A stretch of 64,000 bases of DNA. It comes from Verrucomicrobiota bacterium. GTDB lineage: Bacteria; Verrucomicrobiota; Verrucomicrobiia; Methylacidiphilales; JBCCWR01. A program made the position numbers and the translations under genes. Where the stretch lies: contig JBCCXA010000019.1 in the NCBI GenBank assembly GCA_039192515.1, forward strand, positions 1 through 64,000, read 5' to 3'. Of this stretch, positions 8,421 through 16,442 are shown one piece after another. Numbering within the stretch: position 1 is the first letter of the stretch; each line of letters begins with the position of its first letter. A model generated the notes under the pieces. That model saw only the letters and a program-made list of their open reading frames with translations, did not search any database and had not been told where the DNA came from.

Positions 8421-9163
8421 TGCTAGATAAAAATTACAGGATAAAGTTGTTGTCATATTGGGTTCTGCAAGAAACATGGGGCGCGGTTTTGTTCATGCCC
8501 TAGCAAAGCAAAGTGCCTCAGTTGTAATTCATCATTGGAAGGAGAGTTCAGCTCAAGATGTTGAGGAGACTGCACGTTTAGTTCAGAGTGTTGGATCAAA
8601 ATCCCATATTGTATCATGAGATATCTCTAGCTACCCCCTCGTTAAAGATATTTTTGGTAAAATTGATATTGTGATTAATTGCTTGGGTATGGTTATCAAA
8701 AAGTCCTTTGTAGATTATACAGAAGAAGATTTTGACAAGTCTTTTAACAACAACCCTAAGGGGGCATTTTTAGTCATGAGAGAGGCTGCTCGTTGCATTC
8801 AGGAAAATGGACGAATTATTTCACCGGGCACCTAGCTTCTCAGAGCATTTACAGGTTACTATGGAGTTTACGCGGGTTTGAAGGCTCTTCTAGAGGACTT
8901 CTCACGCGCCCTTAGCGAAGGAGGTTGGCGAATGAGGTGTTACAGTTAATGTTGTTGCTCCTGGCTGAGTAGATACAGAGTTTTTCCATGGTGAAGAAAA
9001 CGCAGACTCTGTTTCTGTTGCATATCTAAGCTCTGCTAGCGTGGCAAATCGTCTAGGCAAAATTCAAGATATTGTCCTTACAATAGAGTTCTTCTGTTCA
9101 CCTGAAAGTCAATGGATTACAGGTCAAATATTATTTGTGAACGGTGGATTTACGACTAGGTAG
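8421..9163 (+). pseudogene. Short-chain dehydrogenase/reductase, decayed
   Basis: A full-length SDR can be read through lesions: LQDKVVVILGSARNMGRGF (Rossmann glycine motif), DIVINCLGMV (NNAG-like), a YAGLK active-site Tyr/Lys block preceded by GRIISPGT, NVVAPG-VDTEFF, and the ending WITGQILFVNGGF. The frame is broken by TGA at 8617-8619, TAG at 8833-8835 and TGA at 8966-8968. A frameshift lies near 8938, and there is no clean start (another shift near 8435). The stops include both TGA and TAG, and genes nearby use all stop codons normally, so recoding is not the explanation. The substrate is unknown. Confidence 0.85.
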
Positions 9164-9608
9164 GATGGTACTCAATATCTCATTTCCCTCTTATACTTTA
9201 AACCCGAATGATTCCATAGAGACTTCTAGGTCTGCCGAAGCTATTAGGCTCTAAGAGGCATTAAGTCTTCTCGAAGTATCACCTATTGAGCCCCATGTCG
9301 CTAACTTATTAGGATTGGCATTCTGCACGCTTGATAGTTGCCCTTTGCTTTCTTATAAAAGCGATGCTTATAAGACATGATGTAATAAATCTTCGTCGAC
9401 TCTCTTTTGCTTGTGGCTTAAGCTTTTAGCCAGCTGGTTGAACTTCTATAACATCATTCGGGTTAAATGGAGTTGCGCGTCAGGTCAAAAAAATTCTGAC
9501 CCATAATGCCATTAAGGTTCATTTGCTACTAAGCCCCATAGAATCGTGTGGACAGCCCATTAGATAAGTGCCTTTACAAGACTGACAAAGCGCATAGGTT
9601 AAGCGGGT
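9164..9608. other. Gene-free stretch with dispersed repeat
   Basis: No gene. Most of it is repeat copy B (9198-9466). The last 140 bp before carA hold no clear promoter or leader that I can support. Confidence 0.5.
9198..9466 (+). repeat. Dispersed repeat with inverted ends, copy B
   Basis: The left end TTTAAACCCGAATGATTCCA and the right end ATAACATCATTCGGGTTAAA are imperfect inverted repeats. The block AGTCTTCTCGAAGTATCACC matches copies A and C. The part CGTCGACTCTCTTTTGCTTG followed by AACTTCTATAACATCATTCG matches copy C near 32207-32250. This copy is about 110 bp longer inside than copy C. It has no coding potential and looks like a MITE or a degraded element. Confidence 0.6.
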
Positions 9609-10754
9609 ATGTCAGGATTTTTAGCTTTAGAAGACGGATCAATTTTTAAAGGGGAATCATTTAGCGTGGAAATGACTGTGGCTGCAGAGATTTGTTTCAA
9701 CACATCTATGACAGGTTATCAAGAGATGTTGACAGACCCTTCTTACAAAGGACAAATCTTGACTCTTACTTATCCAGAAATTGGAAATTATGGTGTTAAC
9801 CAAGAGGATGTCGAATCAGAGCGCCCTCATGTAAGTGGTTTTGTCATTCGTGAATTGTCTCCTGTCGCTAGCAATTGGCGCAGTCGCGAGACGCTGACCT
9901 CTTATTTACAGCGTAACAATATTCCAGCCCTTAAAGGCGTTGACACTAGAGCTTTAACTAAGAAGTTACGGGAGGTAGGAGCTATGAAGGGCGTCCTTAG
10001 TACAGCAGGTATGGATGAGCAAGAGGCTGTCCGGATGGCAAAGGATTGGCACGGCCTTGAGGGCATTGATTACGTCAAAGAGGTGACTTGCAAGGAACCT
10101 TATGAATGGATGGATGAGGATAGTGAGGCCTGGGTAGATAATTATCGTCTCAAAGTGCTAAAACAAAGAGAAAAACTTCCTCCAGTGAAGCATCGGATAG
10201 TCGCATATGATTTTGGCATTAAGTATAACATACTGAGAAGGTTGAGACAGAATGGTTTTGCTGTGACAGTAGTCCCGGCCTCGACATCCGCTGAGCAGGT
10301 GATGAAGATGGATCCAGATGGGCTTTTTTTATCTAATGGTCCAGGAGATCCTTCTGCCTTACCTTATGCACATCAGGCAGTCAAAGAGCTAGTTGGTAAG
10401 AAGCCTATATTCGGTATTTGTATGGGGAACCAGATTTTGGCTCATGCTTTTGGAGGCAGAACCAAGAAGCTAAAATTTGGACACCGAGGTGGCAATCAAC
10501 CAGTAAAGGATTTGGAAACGAATCGCGTTGCAATTACCTCTCAAAATCACGGTTTTGCGGTCGATGCAGAATCAATTGAAGCAGTCGGTGCCAAGGTGAC
10601 GCATGTTAATTTAAACGATGGAACTTGCGAGGGGTTACGCCATAAAGAACTCCCCGTTTTTTCTGTCCAATATCATCCCGAAGCATCTCCTGGTCCTCAT
10701 GATGCAGATTACTTTTTTCAGCAGTTTGCTAAAGTGATTGATAAATGCAAATAG
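9609..10754 (+). CDS. carA: Carbamoyl-phosphate synthase small subunit (glutaminase)
   Basis: A 381-residue protein that hydrolyses glutamine and feeds ammonia to CarB for carbamoyl phosphate, used in pyrimidine and arginine synthesis. The N-terminal domain is typical ([29 protein letters not shown]). The C-terminal class I amidotransferase has the nucleophile C271 in [19 protein letters not shown], and the His/Glu pair in [13 protein letters not shown]. The usual GICLGHQ reads GICMGNQ here, with Asn in place of His at 274. Length is normal. carB is not in this window, so the two subunits are unlinked or far apart. The following FHA gene starts 20 bp after the stop. Confidence 0.96.
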   Translation: MSGFLALEDGSIFKGESFSVEMTVAAEICFNTSMTGYQEMLTDPSYKGQILTLTYPEIGNYGVNQEDVESERPHVSGFVIRELSPVASNWRSRETLTSYLQRNNIPALKGVDTRALTKKLREVGAMKGVLSTAGMDEQEAVRMAKDWHGLEGIDYVKEVTCKEPYEWMDEDSEAWVDNYRLKVLKQREKLPPVKHRIVAYDFGIKYNILRRLRQNGFAVTVVPASTSAEQVMKMDPDGLFLSNGPGDPSALPYAHQAVKELVGKKPIFGICMGNQILAHAFGGRTKKLKFGHRGGNQPVKDLETNRVAITSQNHGFAVDAESIEAVGAKVTHVNLNDGTCEGLRHKELPVFSVQYHPEASPGPHDADYFFQQFAKVIDKCK

Positions 10755-10773
10755 AACAGATAAGTTAATTGCT

Positions 10774-11277
10774 ATGCCGCGTTTGATTGTCGAGAGCCCT
10801 GACTTTGCTGGCCAAGCTTACGAGCTGACAGATCCCAAAATGACGATTGGTAGAGTTCCGGATAACATTGTTCACATACCAGACCCTAGTATTTCTAGCC
10901 ACCATGGAGAATTACGCCTGGAAGGTGGCGATTATAAAATAGTCGATTTTAATTCCACCAATGGGACAAGGGTCAATGATGAGCGTATTTCTGAGTCTAT
11001 TTTGCGAAATAATGATATTGTTATGTTTGGTAATGTTATTTTGCGGTATGAGTCAGAAAACGTTTTAAGCGCTCCGCCAATGCCAGATGCGATGCAAAAT
11101 GCTTCTATAGGCGCGGTCGGGGGAAGAAATTCGGTGCGACCTGCCAACTTTAGCAATCTGGCTCCTTTCGCTAAGCCAGGGGCTAAAAAGGCCTCACTGC
11201 CTATGCCTCTGGTTCTTGCTGTAGTGGCAGCGTTTGCAGCTTTTGGATGGTACGTGACAAATTTATTCGTGCTGTAA
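10774..11277 (+). CDS. FHA-domain protein with C-terminal membrane helix
   Basis: A 167-residue protein. Residues 1-90 form a forkhead-associated phosphothreonine-binding domain with the conserved GR (MTIGRVPDN), SSHH (SISSHHGEL) and NGT (DFNSTNGTRVND) motifs. A Pro/Ala/Asn-rich linker and a single C-terminal hydrophobic helix (LPMPLVLAVVAAFAAFGWYV) anchor it with the FHA domain in the cytoplasm. It probably reads phosphothreonine signals from Ser/Thr kinases such as the one at 50208-51311, but no partner is adjacent. ATG at 10774 is chosen because the FHA fold begins directly there. A TTG at 10738 would overlap carA. Confidence 0.85.
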   Translation: MPRLIVESPDFAGQAYELTDPKMTIGRVPDNIVHIPDPSISSHHGELRLEGGDYKIVDFNSTNGTRVNDERISESILRNNDIVMFGNVILRYESENVLSAPPMPDAMQNASIGAVGGRNSVRPANFSNLAPFAKPGAKKASLPMPLVLAVVAAFAAFGWYVTNLFVL

Positions 11278-11293
11278 ATGGGCGTATTCTTTA

Positions 11294-11330
11294 GGGTTTT
11301 TTGAAGAAAGTAATTTTTTTCAAAAAACCC
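11294..11330 (+). terminator. Terminator-like inverted repeat after the FHA gene
   Basis: GGGTTTTTTGAA (11294-11305) and TTCAAAAAACCC (11319-11330) pair perfectly over 12 bp around a 13-base loop, 17 bases past the stop. There is no following T-tract, so termination may be inefficient. It separates the carA/FHA unit from the tRNA-tuf unit. Confidence 0.5.
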
Positions 11331-11331
11331 A

Positions 11332-11360
11332 TTGACACCTATGCCTAAAAAGCCTAGAAA
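11332..11360 (+). promoter_or_regulatory. Candidate promoter of the tRNA-Thr/tuf unit
   Basis: A perfect -35 box TTGACA (11332-11337), a 17-base spacer and a -10-like TAGAAA (11355-11360). It lies about 140 bases before tRNA-Thr. The weak -10 match keeps this tentative. A small hairpin (TTGTCTGC/GCGGACAA, 11466-11485) lies between it and the tRNA. Confidence 0.45.
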
Positions 11361-11498
11361 TTTCCTTCCCCTAAACTTCTTAAGGTTGAGGTATGCCTAG
11401 TTTAATTATGGCAAATTGCTCGTGACACATAAGAAATGAGGGGGAAAAGTTTACTGGAAACAGCTTTGTCTGCCTTGGCGGACAAGGGACAACGGCTC

Positions 11499-11570
11499 GC
11501 CCCTGTAGCTCAGTGGCAGAGCGCGTCCTTGGTAAGGACGAGGTCGGCGGTTCAATCCCGCTCGGGGGCT
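11499..11570 (+). tRNA. tRNA-Thr (anticodon GGT)
   Basis: A 72-base cloverleaf: acceptor GCCCCTG pairs with CGGGGGC (one T-G pair), D-arm GCTCAGTGGCAGAGC, anticodon stem CGTCC/GGACG with loop TTGGTAA giving anticodon GGT, T-arm GGCGG TTCAATC CCGCT, discriminator T. CCA is not encoded. It lies 114 bp before tuf, an arrangement seen in several bacterial phyla. Confidence 0.96.
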
Positions 11571-11684
11571 GTTCCTTAAAAGCTTAGCGGTCGGAACCGA
11601 TAAGTTGAAACATAAAAAACTTAAAATAAATTAAAGATAGAAAACAGATTGATACTTATTAGTTGAGGTTCAAGGAGTAGCAAA

Positions 11685-12878
11685 ATGGCCAAAGAATCAT
11701 TTCAAAGAGATAAACCACACGTAAATATCGGAACCATTGGACATGTAGACCATGGTAAAACGACATTGACCGCAGCAATTACAACAATTCTTGCGAAAAA
11801 GGGTGATGCCGAAGCCCGCGCATACGATCAAATCGATAATGCACCTGAGGAAAGAGAGCGCGGTATTACTATTAACACTGCGCATGTAGAGTATCAAACT
11901 GAGAAACGTCACTATGCTCATGTTGATTGCCCTGGCCATGCCGATTACGTCAAAAACATGATCACTGGCGCTGCGCAAATGGATGGAGGGATCTTGGTCT
12001 GCAGTGCAGCAGATGGGCCTATGCCCCAGACCCGAGAGCACATTCTTCTAGCGCGCCAGGTGGGTGTTCCGGCTTTGGTTGTGTTTTTAAACAAGGTTGA
12101 CATGGTAGATGATGAAGAGCTTCTAGATTTAGTCGAATTGGAAGTTCGTGAATTGCTAAGTAAGTATGAGTTTCCTGGTGACACTATACCTATTGTGAAA
12201 GGTTCAGCTCTTAAGGCGTTGGAGTCCGGTGATCCATCTAGTGACGCTGCTAAATGTATCACTGATCTCATGGATGCTGTCGATGAGTACATTCCGATTC
12301 CTGAGCGCCCGAAAGATAAAACTTTCCTCATGCCAATAGAGGATGTATTCAACATAGCTGGACGCGGAACAGTGGCCACTGGTCGTGTTGAGCGAGGTAT
12401 TTTAAATCGTAACGATGAGGTTGAGATCGTAGGAATTCGCGATACTCAAAAGACTGTTGTAACAGATATTGAGATGTTTCGTAAGATTTTAGATTCTGCT
12501 GAAGCAGGTGATAACGTAGGAATACTTTTACGTGGTGTAAAAAAAGAGGATATCGAGCGTGGCCAAGTTCTAGCAAAACCTGGGACAATTACACCTCACA
12601 CCAAGTTTGAGGCAGCCGTTTATGTTCTCTCTAAAGAAGAAGGCGGACGCCATACTCCATTCTTTGCAAATTATCGCCCTCAGTTTTATTTTAGAACAAC
12701 TGACGTAACAGGAGCAGTCACGTTGAAGGAAGGTGTTGAGATGGTCATGCCTGGTGACAATGTTGAATTTACAGTAGAGCTGATCACACCAATCGCTATG
12801 GAAGAGCAAATGCGTTTCGCGATCCGTGAGGGTGGACGCACCGTGGGTGCAGGACGTGTGACCAAGATCATTGAATAA
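11685..12878 (+). CDS. tuf: Elongation factor Tu
   Basis: A 397-residue GTPase that delivers aminoacyl-tRNA to the ribosome. The GTPase motifs are G1 GHVDHGKT (19-26), the switch RGITI, G3 DCPGH, G4 NKVD and G5 GSALKA. Domains 2 and 3 follow with the normal length ([31 protein letters not shown]). ATG at 11685 is preceded by AAGGAG nine bases upstream. It lies between tRNA-Thr and tRNA-Trp and is probably transcribed with them and with secE-nusG. Confidence 0.99.
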   Translation: MAKESFQRDKPHVNIGTIGHVDHGKTTLTAAITTILAKKGDAEARAYDQIDNAPEERERGITINTAHVEYQTEKRHYAHVDCPGHADYVKNMITGAAQMDGGILVCSAADGPMPQTREHILLARQVGVPALVVFLNKVDMVDDEELLDLVELEVRELLSKYEFPGDTIPIVKGSALKALESGDPSSDAAKCITDLMDAVDEYIPIPERPKDKTFLMPIEDVFNIAGRGTVATGRVERGILNRNDEVEIVGIRDTQKTVVTDIEMFRKILDSAEAGDNVGILLRGVKKEDIERGQVLAKPGTITPHTKFEAAVYVLSKEEGGRHTPFFANYRPQFYFRTTDVTGAVTLKEGVEMVMPGDNVEFTVELITPIAMEEQMRFAIREGGRTVGAGRVTKIIE

Positions 12879-12910
12879 AAATTAATTGGAATAGATTTAC
12901 AGATCGGGTG

Positions 12911-12939
12911 GCCTGGGCAGTAGCAAATATCTGTTCAGG
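12911..12939 (+). other. Hairpin between tuf and tRNA-Trp
   Basis: CCTGGGCAG and CTGTTCAGG pair over 9 bp with two G-U pairs around a 10-base loop. It may be a processing site or a partial terminator between tuf and tRNA-Trp. Confidence 0.35.
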
Positions 12940-12952
12940 TAGATCCGTTTTT

Positions 12953-13025
12953 AGGGTAGTAGCTCAATTGGTAGAGCAGCGGTCTCCAAAACCGCAGGTT
13001 GGGGGTTCGATTCCCTCCTGCCCTG
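12953..13025 (+). tRNA. tRNA-Trp (anticodon CCA)
   Basis: A 73-base cloverleaf: acceptor AGGGTAG pairs with CTGCCCT, D-arm GCTCAATTGGTAGAGC, anticodon stem GCGGT/ACCGC with loop CTCCAAA (anticodon CCA), T-arm with GGTTCGATTCC, discriminator G. It lies directly before secE, the usual place in many bacteria. Confidence 0.97.
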
Positions 13026-13035
13026 AACAAAAACA

Positions 13036-13338
13036 ATGGAACAGTTATTGATAAATGAAAGCGTAGCGTTGACGATTTTTGTTTACGCTGCGGTTGGTAT
13101 TACTCTCGGGCTTGTTATTTTCAAGCGCCAGGTAATCGCGAAGTTTAGCACTGAAGTTCGCACGGAGTTAATTAAATGCACTTGGCCCTGGGAAAAGGAC
13201 CAAAAGGGGTTGAGAAAATATCGGGCTTTGATAAACACCACTGTTCTCATAGTGATAAGTACAATTTTATTAGCAGCGTACATATCTGGCTTTGACTATT
13301 TAATTACAAAATTAGTTGGTATGATGGTGAAATTTTAG
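13036..13338 (+). CDS. secE: Protein translocase subunit SecE
   Basis: A 100-residue inner-membrane subunit of the SecYEG channel. The cytoplasmic amphipathic helix is FSTEVRTELIKCTWPWEKDQ, with the family WP pair. It is followed by the conserved transmembrane helix (INTTVLIVISTILLAAYISG). An additional hydrophobic segment at about 9-29 makes two predicted helices; most bacterial SecE have one and the E. coli protein has three. Position between tRNA-Trp and nusG is canonical and decides the identity. Confidence 0.92.
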   Translation: MEQLLINESVALTIFVYAAVGITLGLVIFKRQVIAKFSTEVRTELIKCTWPWEKDQKGLRKYRALINTTVLIVISTILLAAYISGFDYLITKLVGMMVKF

Positions 13339-13341
13339 ATA

Positions 13342-14004
13342 ATGAGTGAAGAAGATTCTCAGATTCAAGGTCAGCCAGTAAGCACGCAAGCTTCTGAGAC
13401 TGTAAACGAGGGTAACGCAATACCGTTGGAGGATGATCCGAAGGGCGAGCAGAAGTATCCTTCTCAGTGGTTTGCTGTTCACGTTTTATCTGGACAAGAA
13501 AATAATGTTGAGCGCTACATGCGTAAGCGTTTACCAGCTGAAGAGCTCGGGGATTACATCCACGATATTGTTATCCCTACTGAGCGTATCTCAGAGATTA
13601 AGCGAGGTAAGAAAACTGAAACAGATCGTAAGCTTTATCCAGGATATATTTTCATAGATATGTATCTGTATGATGATGATAACAACATGGTAGAGCCACC
13701 TTGGTATTTTATCAAAGAAACACCTGGTGTGATTGGCTTTGCGGATGGAGATCGTCCCATACCAATGAAGATGAGTGAGGTCAACGCCATGCTCGCACAA
13801 GTAAAAGAGAAAGAAGATCGGGTGGTACCAAAGATTTCCTTCACTGTGGGTGATAAAGTTCGCGTAGGTGATGGTCCTTTCCAAAGTCAGGAGGGTGTCA
13901 TTGAAGAAGTTGATCCAGAAAAAGGAAGAGTTCGTGTGGCAGTGAGTATTTTTGGTCGTTCGACTCCGGTAGAATTAGAATATTGGCAAGTTGAAAAACT
14001 GTGA
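13342..14004 (+). CDS. nusG: Transcription antitermination factor NusG
   Basis: A 220-residue protein that binds RNA polymerase and links it to Rho or the ribosome. An acidic N-terminal extension of about 35 residues precedes the NGN domain (WFAVHVLSGQENNVERYM to about residue 155). The KOW domain follows at the C-terminus (VGDKVRVGDGPFQSQEGVIE). The longer N-terminus and the insert LYDDDNNMVEPPW make it larger than the 181-residue E. coli protein. It begins three bases after secE and leads into rplK. Confidence 0.97.
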   Translation: MSEEDSQIQGQPVSTQASETVNEGNAIPLEDDPKGEQKYPSQWFAVHVLSGQENNVERYMRKRLPAEELGDYIHDIVIPTERISEIKRGKKTETDRKLYPGYIFIDMYLYDDDNNMVEPPWYFIKETPGVIGFADGDRPIPMKMSEVNAMLAQVKEKEDRVVPKISFTVGDKVRVGDGPFQSQEGVIEEVDPEKGRVRVAVSIFGRSTPVELEYWQVEKL

Positions 14005-14019
14005 AATTAGGGAAATATA

Positions 14020-14445
14020 ATGGCGAAGGAAATAGTTAACACAATTAAACTGCAAATCCCAGCAGGACAAGCAAACCCTGCACCACCTGTCGGACCTGCA
14101 CTTGGTCAGGCAGGTGTAAATATCATGGCATTTTGCAAGGAATTTAATGCAAAGACTCAAAAAGAGGCGGGTAGTATCCTACCTGTGGTTATTTCAGTCT
14201 TTAAAGATAAGAGTTTCACATTTGTTACTAAATCTCCTCCTGCTGCAGTCCTTCTTAAGAAGGCAGCGAATATTGCGTCTGGTTCAAAAGAGCCTAATCG
14301 CGATAAGGTTGGAAAAGTAACTCGTGCGCAGGTTATGGAGATTGTTAAGACAAAAAAGAATGATTTGAATACTAGAGATGATGAAGCAGCTTTCCGTATA
14401 ATTGCCGGAACAGCGCGACAAGCTGGTATTGAGATAGTAGATTAG
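14020..14445 (+). CDS. rplK: 50S ribosomal protein L11
   Basis: A 141-residue protein of the GTPase-associated centre. The N-terminal domain carries the proline-rich switch [19 protein letters not shown]. The C-terminal domain binds 23S rRNA ([30 protein letters not shown]). Normal length. Between nusG and rplA in the conserved order. Confidence 0.98.
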   Translation: MAKEIVNTIKLQIPAGQANPAPPVGPALGQAGVNIMAFCKEFNAKTQKEAGSILPVVISVFKDKSFTFVTKSPPAAVLLKKAANIASGSKEPNRDKVGKVTRAQVMEIVKTKKNDLNTRDDEAAFRIIAGTARQAGIEIVD

Positions 14446-14530
14446 AGTTCAGCTAGGTGGTTGAATTCGTAGGAGAGTAAAACTCGTTTGAACTACAACT
14501 CACTTCTACATAAGTGAGAGAAAGGTAAAG

Positions 14531-15229
14531 ATGCCGAAAAAAAGAAGTAAAAGATATCTAGAGTCGATCAAGTTACTTGAGGACAGATCTTATGAGTTAA
14601 AAGAAGCGGTAGAAGTATTGAAAAAAATGCCGCATGGAAAAACACAACCTACTGTGGACCTAGCTTTTAGCTTAGGTGTAGACCCGCGTCAAAGTGATCA
14701 AATGGTGAGAGGAACGGTTTCACTACCTCACGGTTCTGGGAAAGAGGTTAAAGTCCTGGTTTTTGCTGAAGGTCAGGCTGCCGAAGCTGCAAAGGAAGCA
14801 GGTGCTGATTACGTAGGCTTTGATGAGCTTATTAAGAAAGTTCAAGGTGGTTTTCAAGCCTTTGATGTGGCAGTTGCTACACCTGAAGCGATGAAAGAAG
14901 TTCGTAAGCTTGGTAAGGTTCTAGGACCTCGCGGTTTGATGCCAAACCCGAAAACGGGTACAGTAACGCAAGATACCGCTAGAGCTGTCAATGAATGCAA
15001 AGCAGGACGTGTTGAATTTAAAGTAGATAAGACATCTAATTTGCATGTCGTATGCGGGAAGGCATCATTTACAGAATCTCAACTAGAGGAAAATGCTGCG
15101 GCAGTGATTGATGCAATTAAAAAAGCAAAGCCCGCAAGTTCTAAAGGGCGATACATAAAAACCTGTTTCTTGAGTGCAAGTTTTTCACCAAGCATCTCAT
15201 TGGACACAAATAAGATTGTTAAAAATTAA
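14531..15229 (+). CDS. rplA: 50S ribosomal protein L1
   Basis: A 232-residue protein of the L1 stalk. Family motifs: [59 protein letters not shown] and the C-terminal [19 protein letters not shown]1 commonly represses its own operon by binding the leader; the 85-bp gap after rplK is a possible site, but no clear target mimic was made out. The gene lies 8 bp upstream of rplJ. Confidence 0.98.
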   Translation: MPKKRSKRYLESIKLLEDRSYELKEAVEVLKKMPHGKTQPTVDLAFSLGVDPRQSDQMVRGTVSLPHGSGKEVKVLVFAEGQAAEAAKEAGADYVGFDELIKKVQGGFQAFDVAVATPEAMKEVRKLGKVLGPRGLMPNPKTGTVTQDTARAVNECKAGRVEFKVDKTSNLHVVCGKASFTESQLEENAAAVIDAIKKAKPASSKGRYIKTCFLSASFSPSISLDTNKIVKN

Positions 15230-15237
15230 GGAGTCAT

Positions 15238-15747
15238 ATGAGAGAGGAAAAGAAATCAATAGTAGAGAGTCTTTGTAAGAACCTTAATGAGTCTCCTTAT
15301 TTGATCGTTGCTGACTATGGAGGCATGAAAGTTGATCAACTCAATGATTTACGTAATCGCCTCGCAGAAGTTGAGTCTGAGTTTCATATCGTAAAGAACA
15401 CCTATGTTCGTAAGTCTCTAGAAGTTGAAGGCTTACCGGAGCTCAATGGGCATCTTGCGGGAGCTACAGCTATTTGCTTTGGAAATTCTGAAGTGACTGG
15501 AGCCGCTAAGATTTTAAAGAAGTTTGCATCTGAATGCGAAAAACCGGAAATACGAGTTGGTATTGTAGACCGTACGATTATTGATAAAGACGGAATTAAA
15601 GCAATTGCAGATCTTCCTCCACGAGAAGTTCTTTTAGCTAAGATTCTAGGGTTGATCAATGCACCTGCTACGAAGTTAGCAGTTATGATCAATACTCCAG
15701 GTTCACAACTCGCGCAGGTAATTAAAGCGAAAGCAGAGAAAGGCTAG
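15238..15747 (+). CDS. rplJ: 50S ribosomal protein L10
   Basis: A 169-residue base of the L7/L12 stalk. The N-terminal globular domain includes YLIVADYGGMKVDQLNDLR and FHIVKNTYVRKSL. The C-terminal helix region that binds L7/L12 dimers ends with AQVIKAKAEKG. ATG at 15238 follows AAGGAG at good spacing. The leader normally used for L10 autoregulation cannot lie directly upstream because rplA ends only 8 bp before. A structured element lies downstream, before rplL, instead. Confidence 0.97.
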   Translation: MREEKKSIVESLCKNLNESPYLIVADYGGMKVDQLNDLRNRLAEVESEFHIVKNTYVRKSLEVEGLPELNGHLAGATAICFGNSEVTGAAKILKKFASECEKPEIRVGIVDRTIIDKDGIKAIADLPPREVLLAKILGLINAPATKLAVMINTPGSQLAQVIKAKAEKG

Positions 15748-15810
15748 ATTTTATCATATAAATTAAATGGGTTCTATTGGACGCATTTAAAGAAAAGGCA
15801 ATAAACTTGT

Positions 15811-15863
15811 CCTAGCTCGGAAGCCTTTCCGAGATAATTCGGTGGCGGGTGCCATCGGCTAGG
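15811..15863 (+). promoter_or_regulatory. Possible three-way-junction RNA before rplL
   Basis: The outer stem CCTAG(C) (15811-15816) pairs with (G)CTAGG (15858-15863). It encloses two hairpins: CTCGGAA/TTCCGAG with loop GCCT (15816-15833), and GGTGGC/GCCATC with loop GGGT (15841-15856, one G-U pair). The fold ends 12 bases before ATG 15875 and 57 before ATG 15920. A regulatory or processing role in L10/L12 stoichiometry is inference. Confidence 0.5.
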
Positions 15864-15919
15864 CTGGTAGCAAAATGGAGAAAGTAAGGTTTGTGACAAA
15901 GCAAACCTCTTTAAATAAT

Positions 15920-16309
15920 ATGGCAGCTGACTTAGAAAACATTGTAGAACAACTCAGTGGTCTCACTGTGGTGGAAGCCGCAGACCTAGTTAAGAAATTG
16001 GAGGAATCTTGGGGCGTAAGTGCCGCAGCTCCCGTAGCAGCAGTAGCAGCACCTGGTGCAGGTGGAGGCGGTGATGCTGCGCCAGCAGAAGAAAAGACGG
16101 AATTTGACGTCATTCTTGCAGATGTTGGGGGTAACAAGATTGCAGTAATTAAAGAAGTTCGTGGTTGTGTCGATGGACTTGGCTTAGCTGATGCGAAAGC
16201 ATTAGTAGAAAGTGCACCAAAAGCAATCAAGGAAGGCGTTAGCAAGGAGGAGGCTGAAGAGCTCAAGAAGAAGCTCGAAGCGACTGGCGCTAAAATTGAG
16301 ATTAAATAA
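15920..16309 (+). CDS. rplL: 50S ribosomal protein L7/L12
   Basis: A 129-residue stalk protein that recruits translation GTPases. The N-terminal dimerisation helices ([22 protein letters not shown]) are followed by an Ala/Gly/Pro hinge. The C-terminal domain follows ([41 protein letters not shown]). ATG 15920 gives the usual family start and length. The open frame extends upstream to ATG 15875, which would add 15 residues ([15 protein letters not shown]). Neither start has a clear Shine-Dalgarno site. It follows rplJ after a structured gap. Confidence 0.96.
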   Translation: MAADLENIVEQLSGLTVVEAADLVKKLEESWGVSAAAPVAAVAAPGAGGGGDAAPAEEKTEFDVILADVGGNKIAVIKEVRGCVDGLGLADAKALVESAPKAIKEGVSKEEAEELKKKLEATGAKIEIK

Positions 16310-16329
16310 GTAAGTGGAATCTTTTTGTG

Positions 16330-16411
16330 CCGGAGTGCTTGAGTGAGTGCTCCGGTCCATCCGCTAAAAAACGAAGTAGTGGATGAGGAGGGTTCCCGAA
16401 TAAGTGGGAAC
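16330..16411 (+). promoter_or_regulatory. Three tandem hairpins between rplL and rpoB
   Basis: Hairpin 1: CCGGAG (16330-16335) with CTCCGG (16350-16355). Hairpin 2: CATCCGCT (16358-16365) with AGTGGATG (16378-16385), one G-U pair. Hairpin 3: GTTCCC (16392-16397) with GGGAAC (16406-16411). None has a clean T-tract. In E. coli this gap holds an attenuator and an RNase III site that set the ratio of ribosomal protein to polymerase. The same job here is inference. Confidence 0.55.
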
Positions 16412-16442
16412 TAAAAATTAGAAGAATAAGGCAATATATATA

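Noticed and set aside
8617..8968. TGA read as an amino acid (selenocysteine or Trp), suggested by TGA in the SDR and in the ATPase
   Set aside because: The SDR frame also has TAG and a frameshift, no SECIS-like hairpin was evident, and intact genes nearby end at TGA.
15875..15919. 15-residue N-terminal extension of L7/L12
   Set aside because: Family members start near the Met at 15920, and the extension has no conserved pattern; kept only as an alternative.
15859..16266. Minus-strand ORF opposite rplL, and similar long shadows opposite rpoB, rpoC and tuf
   Set aside because: They follow from codon bias of the real genes and encode low-complexity Ser/Ala-rich products.
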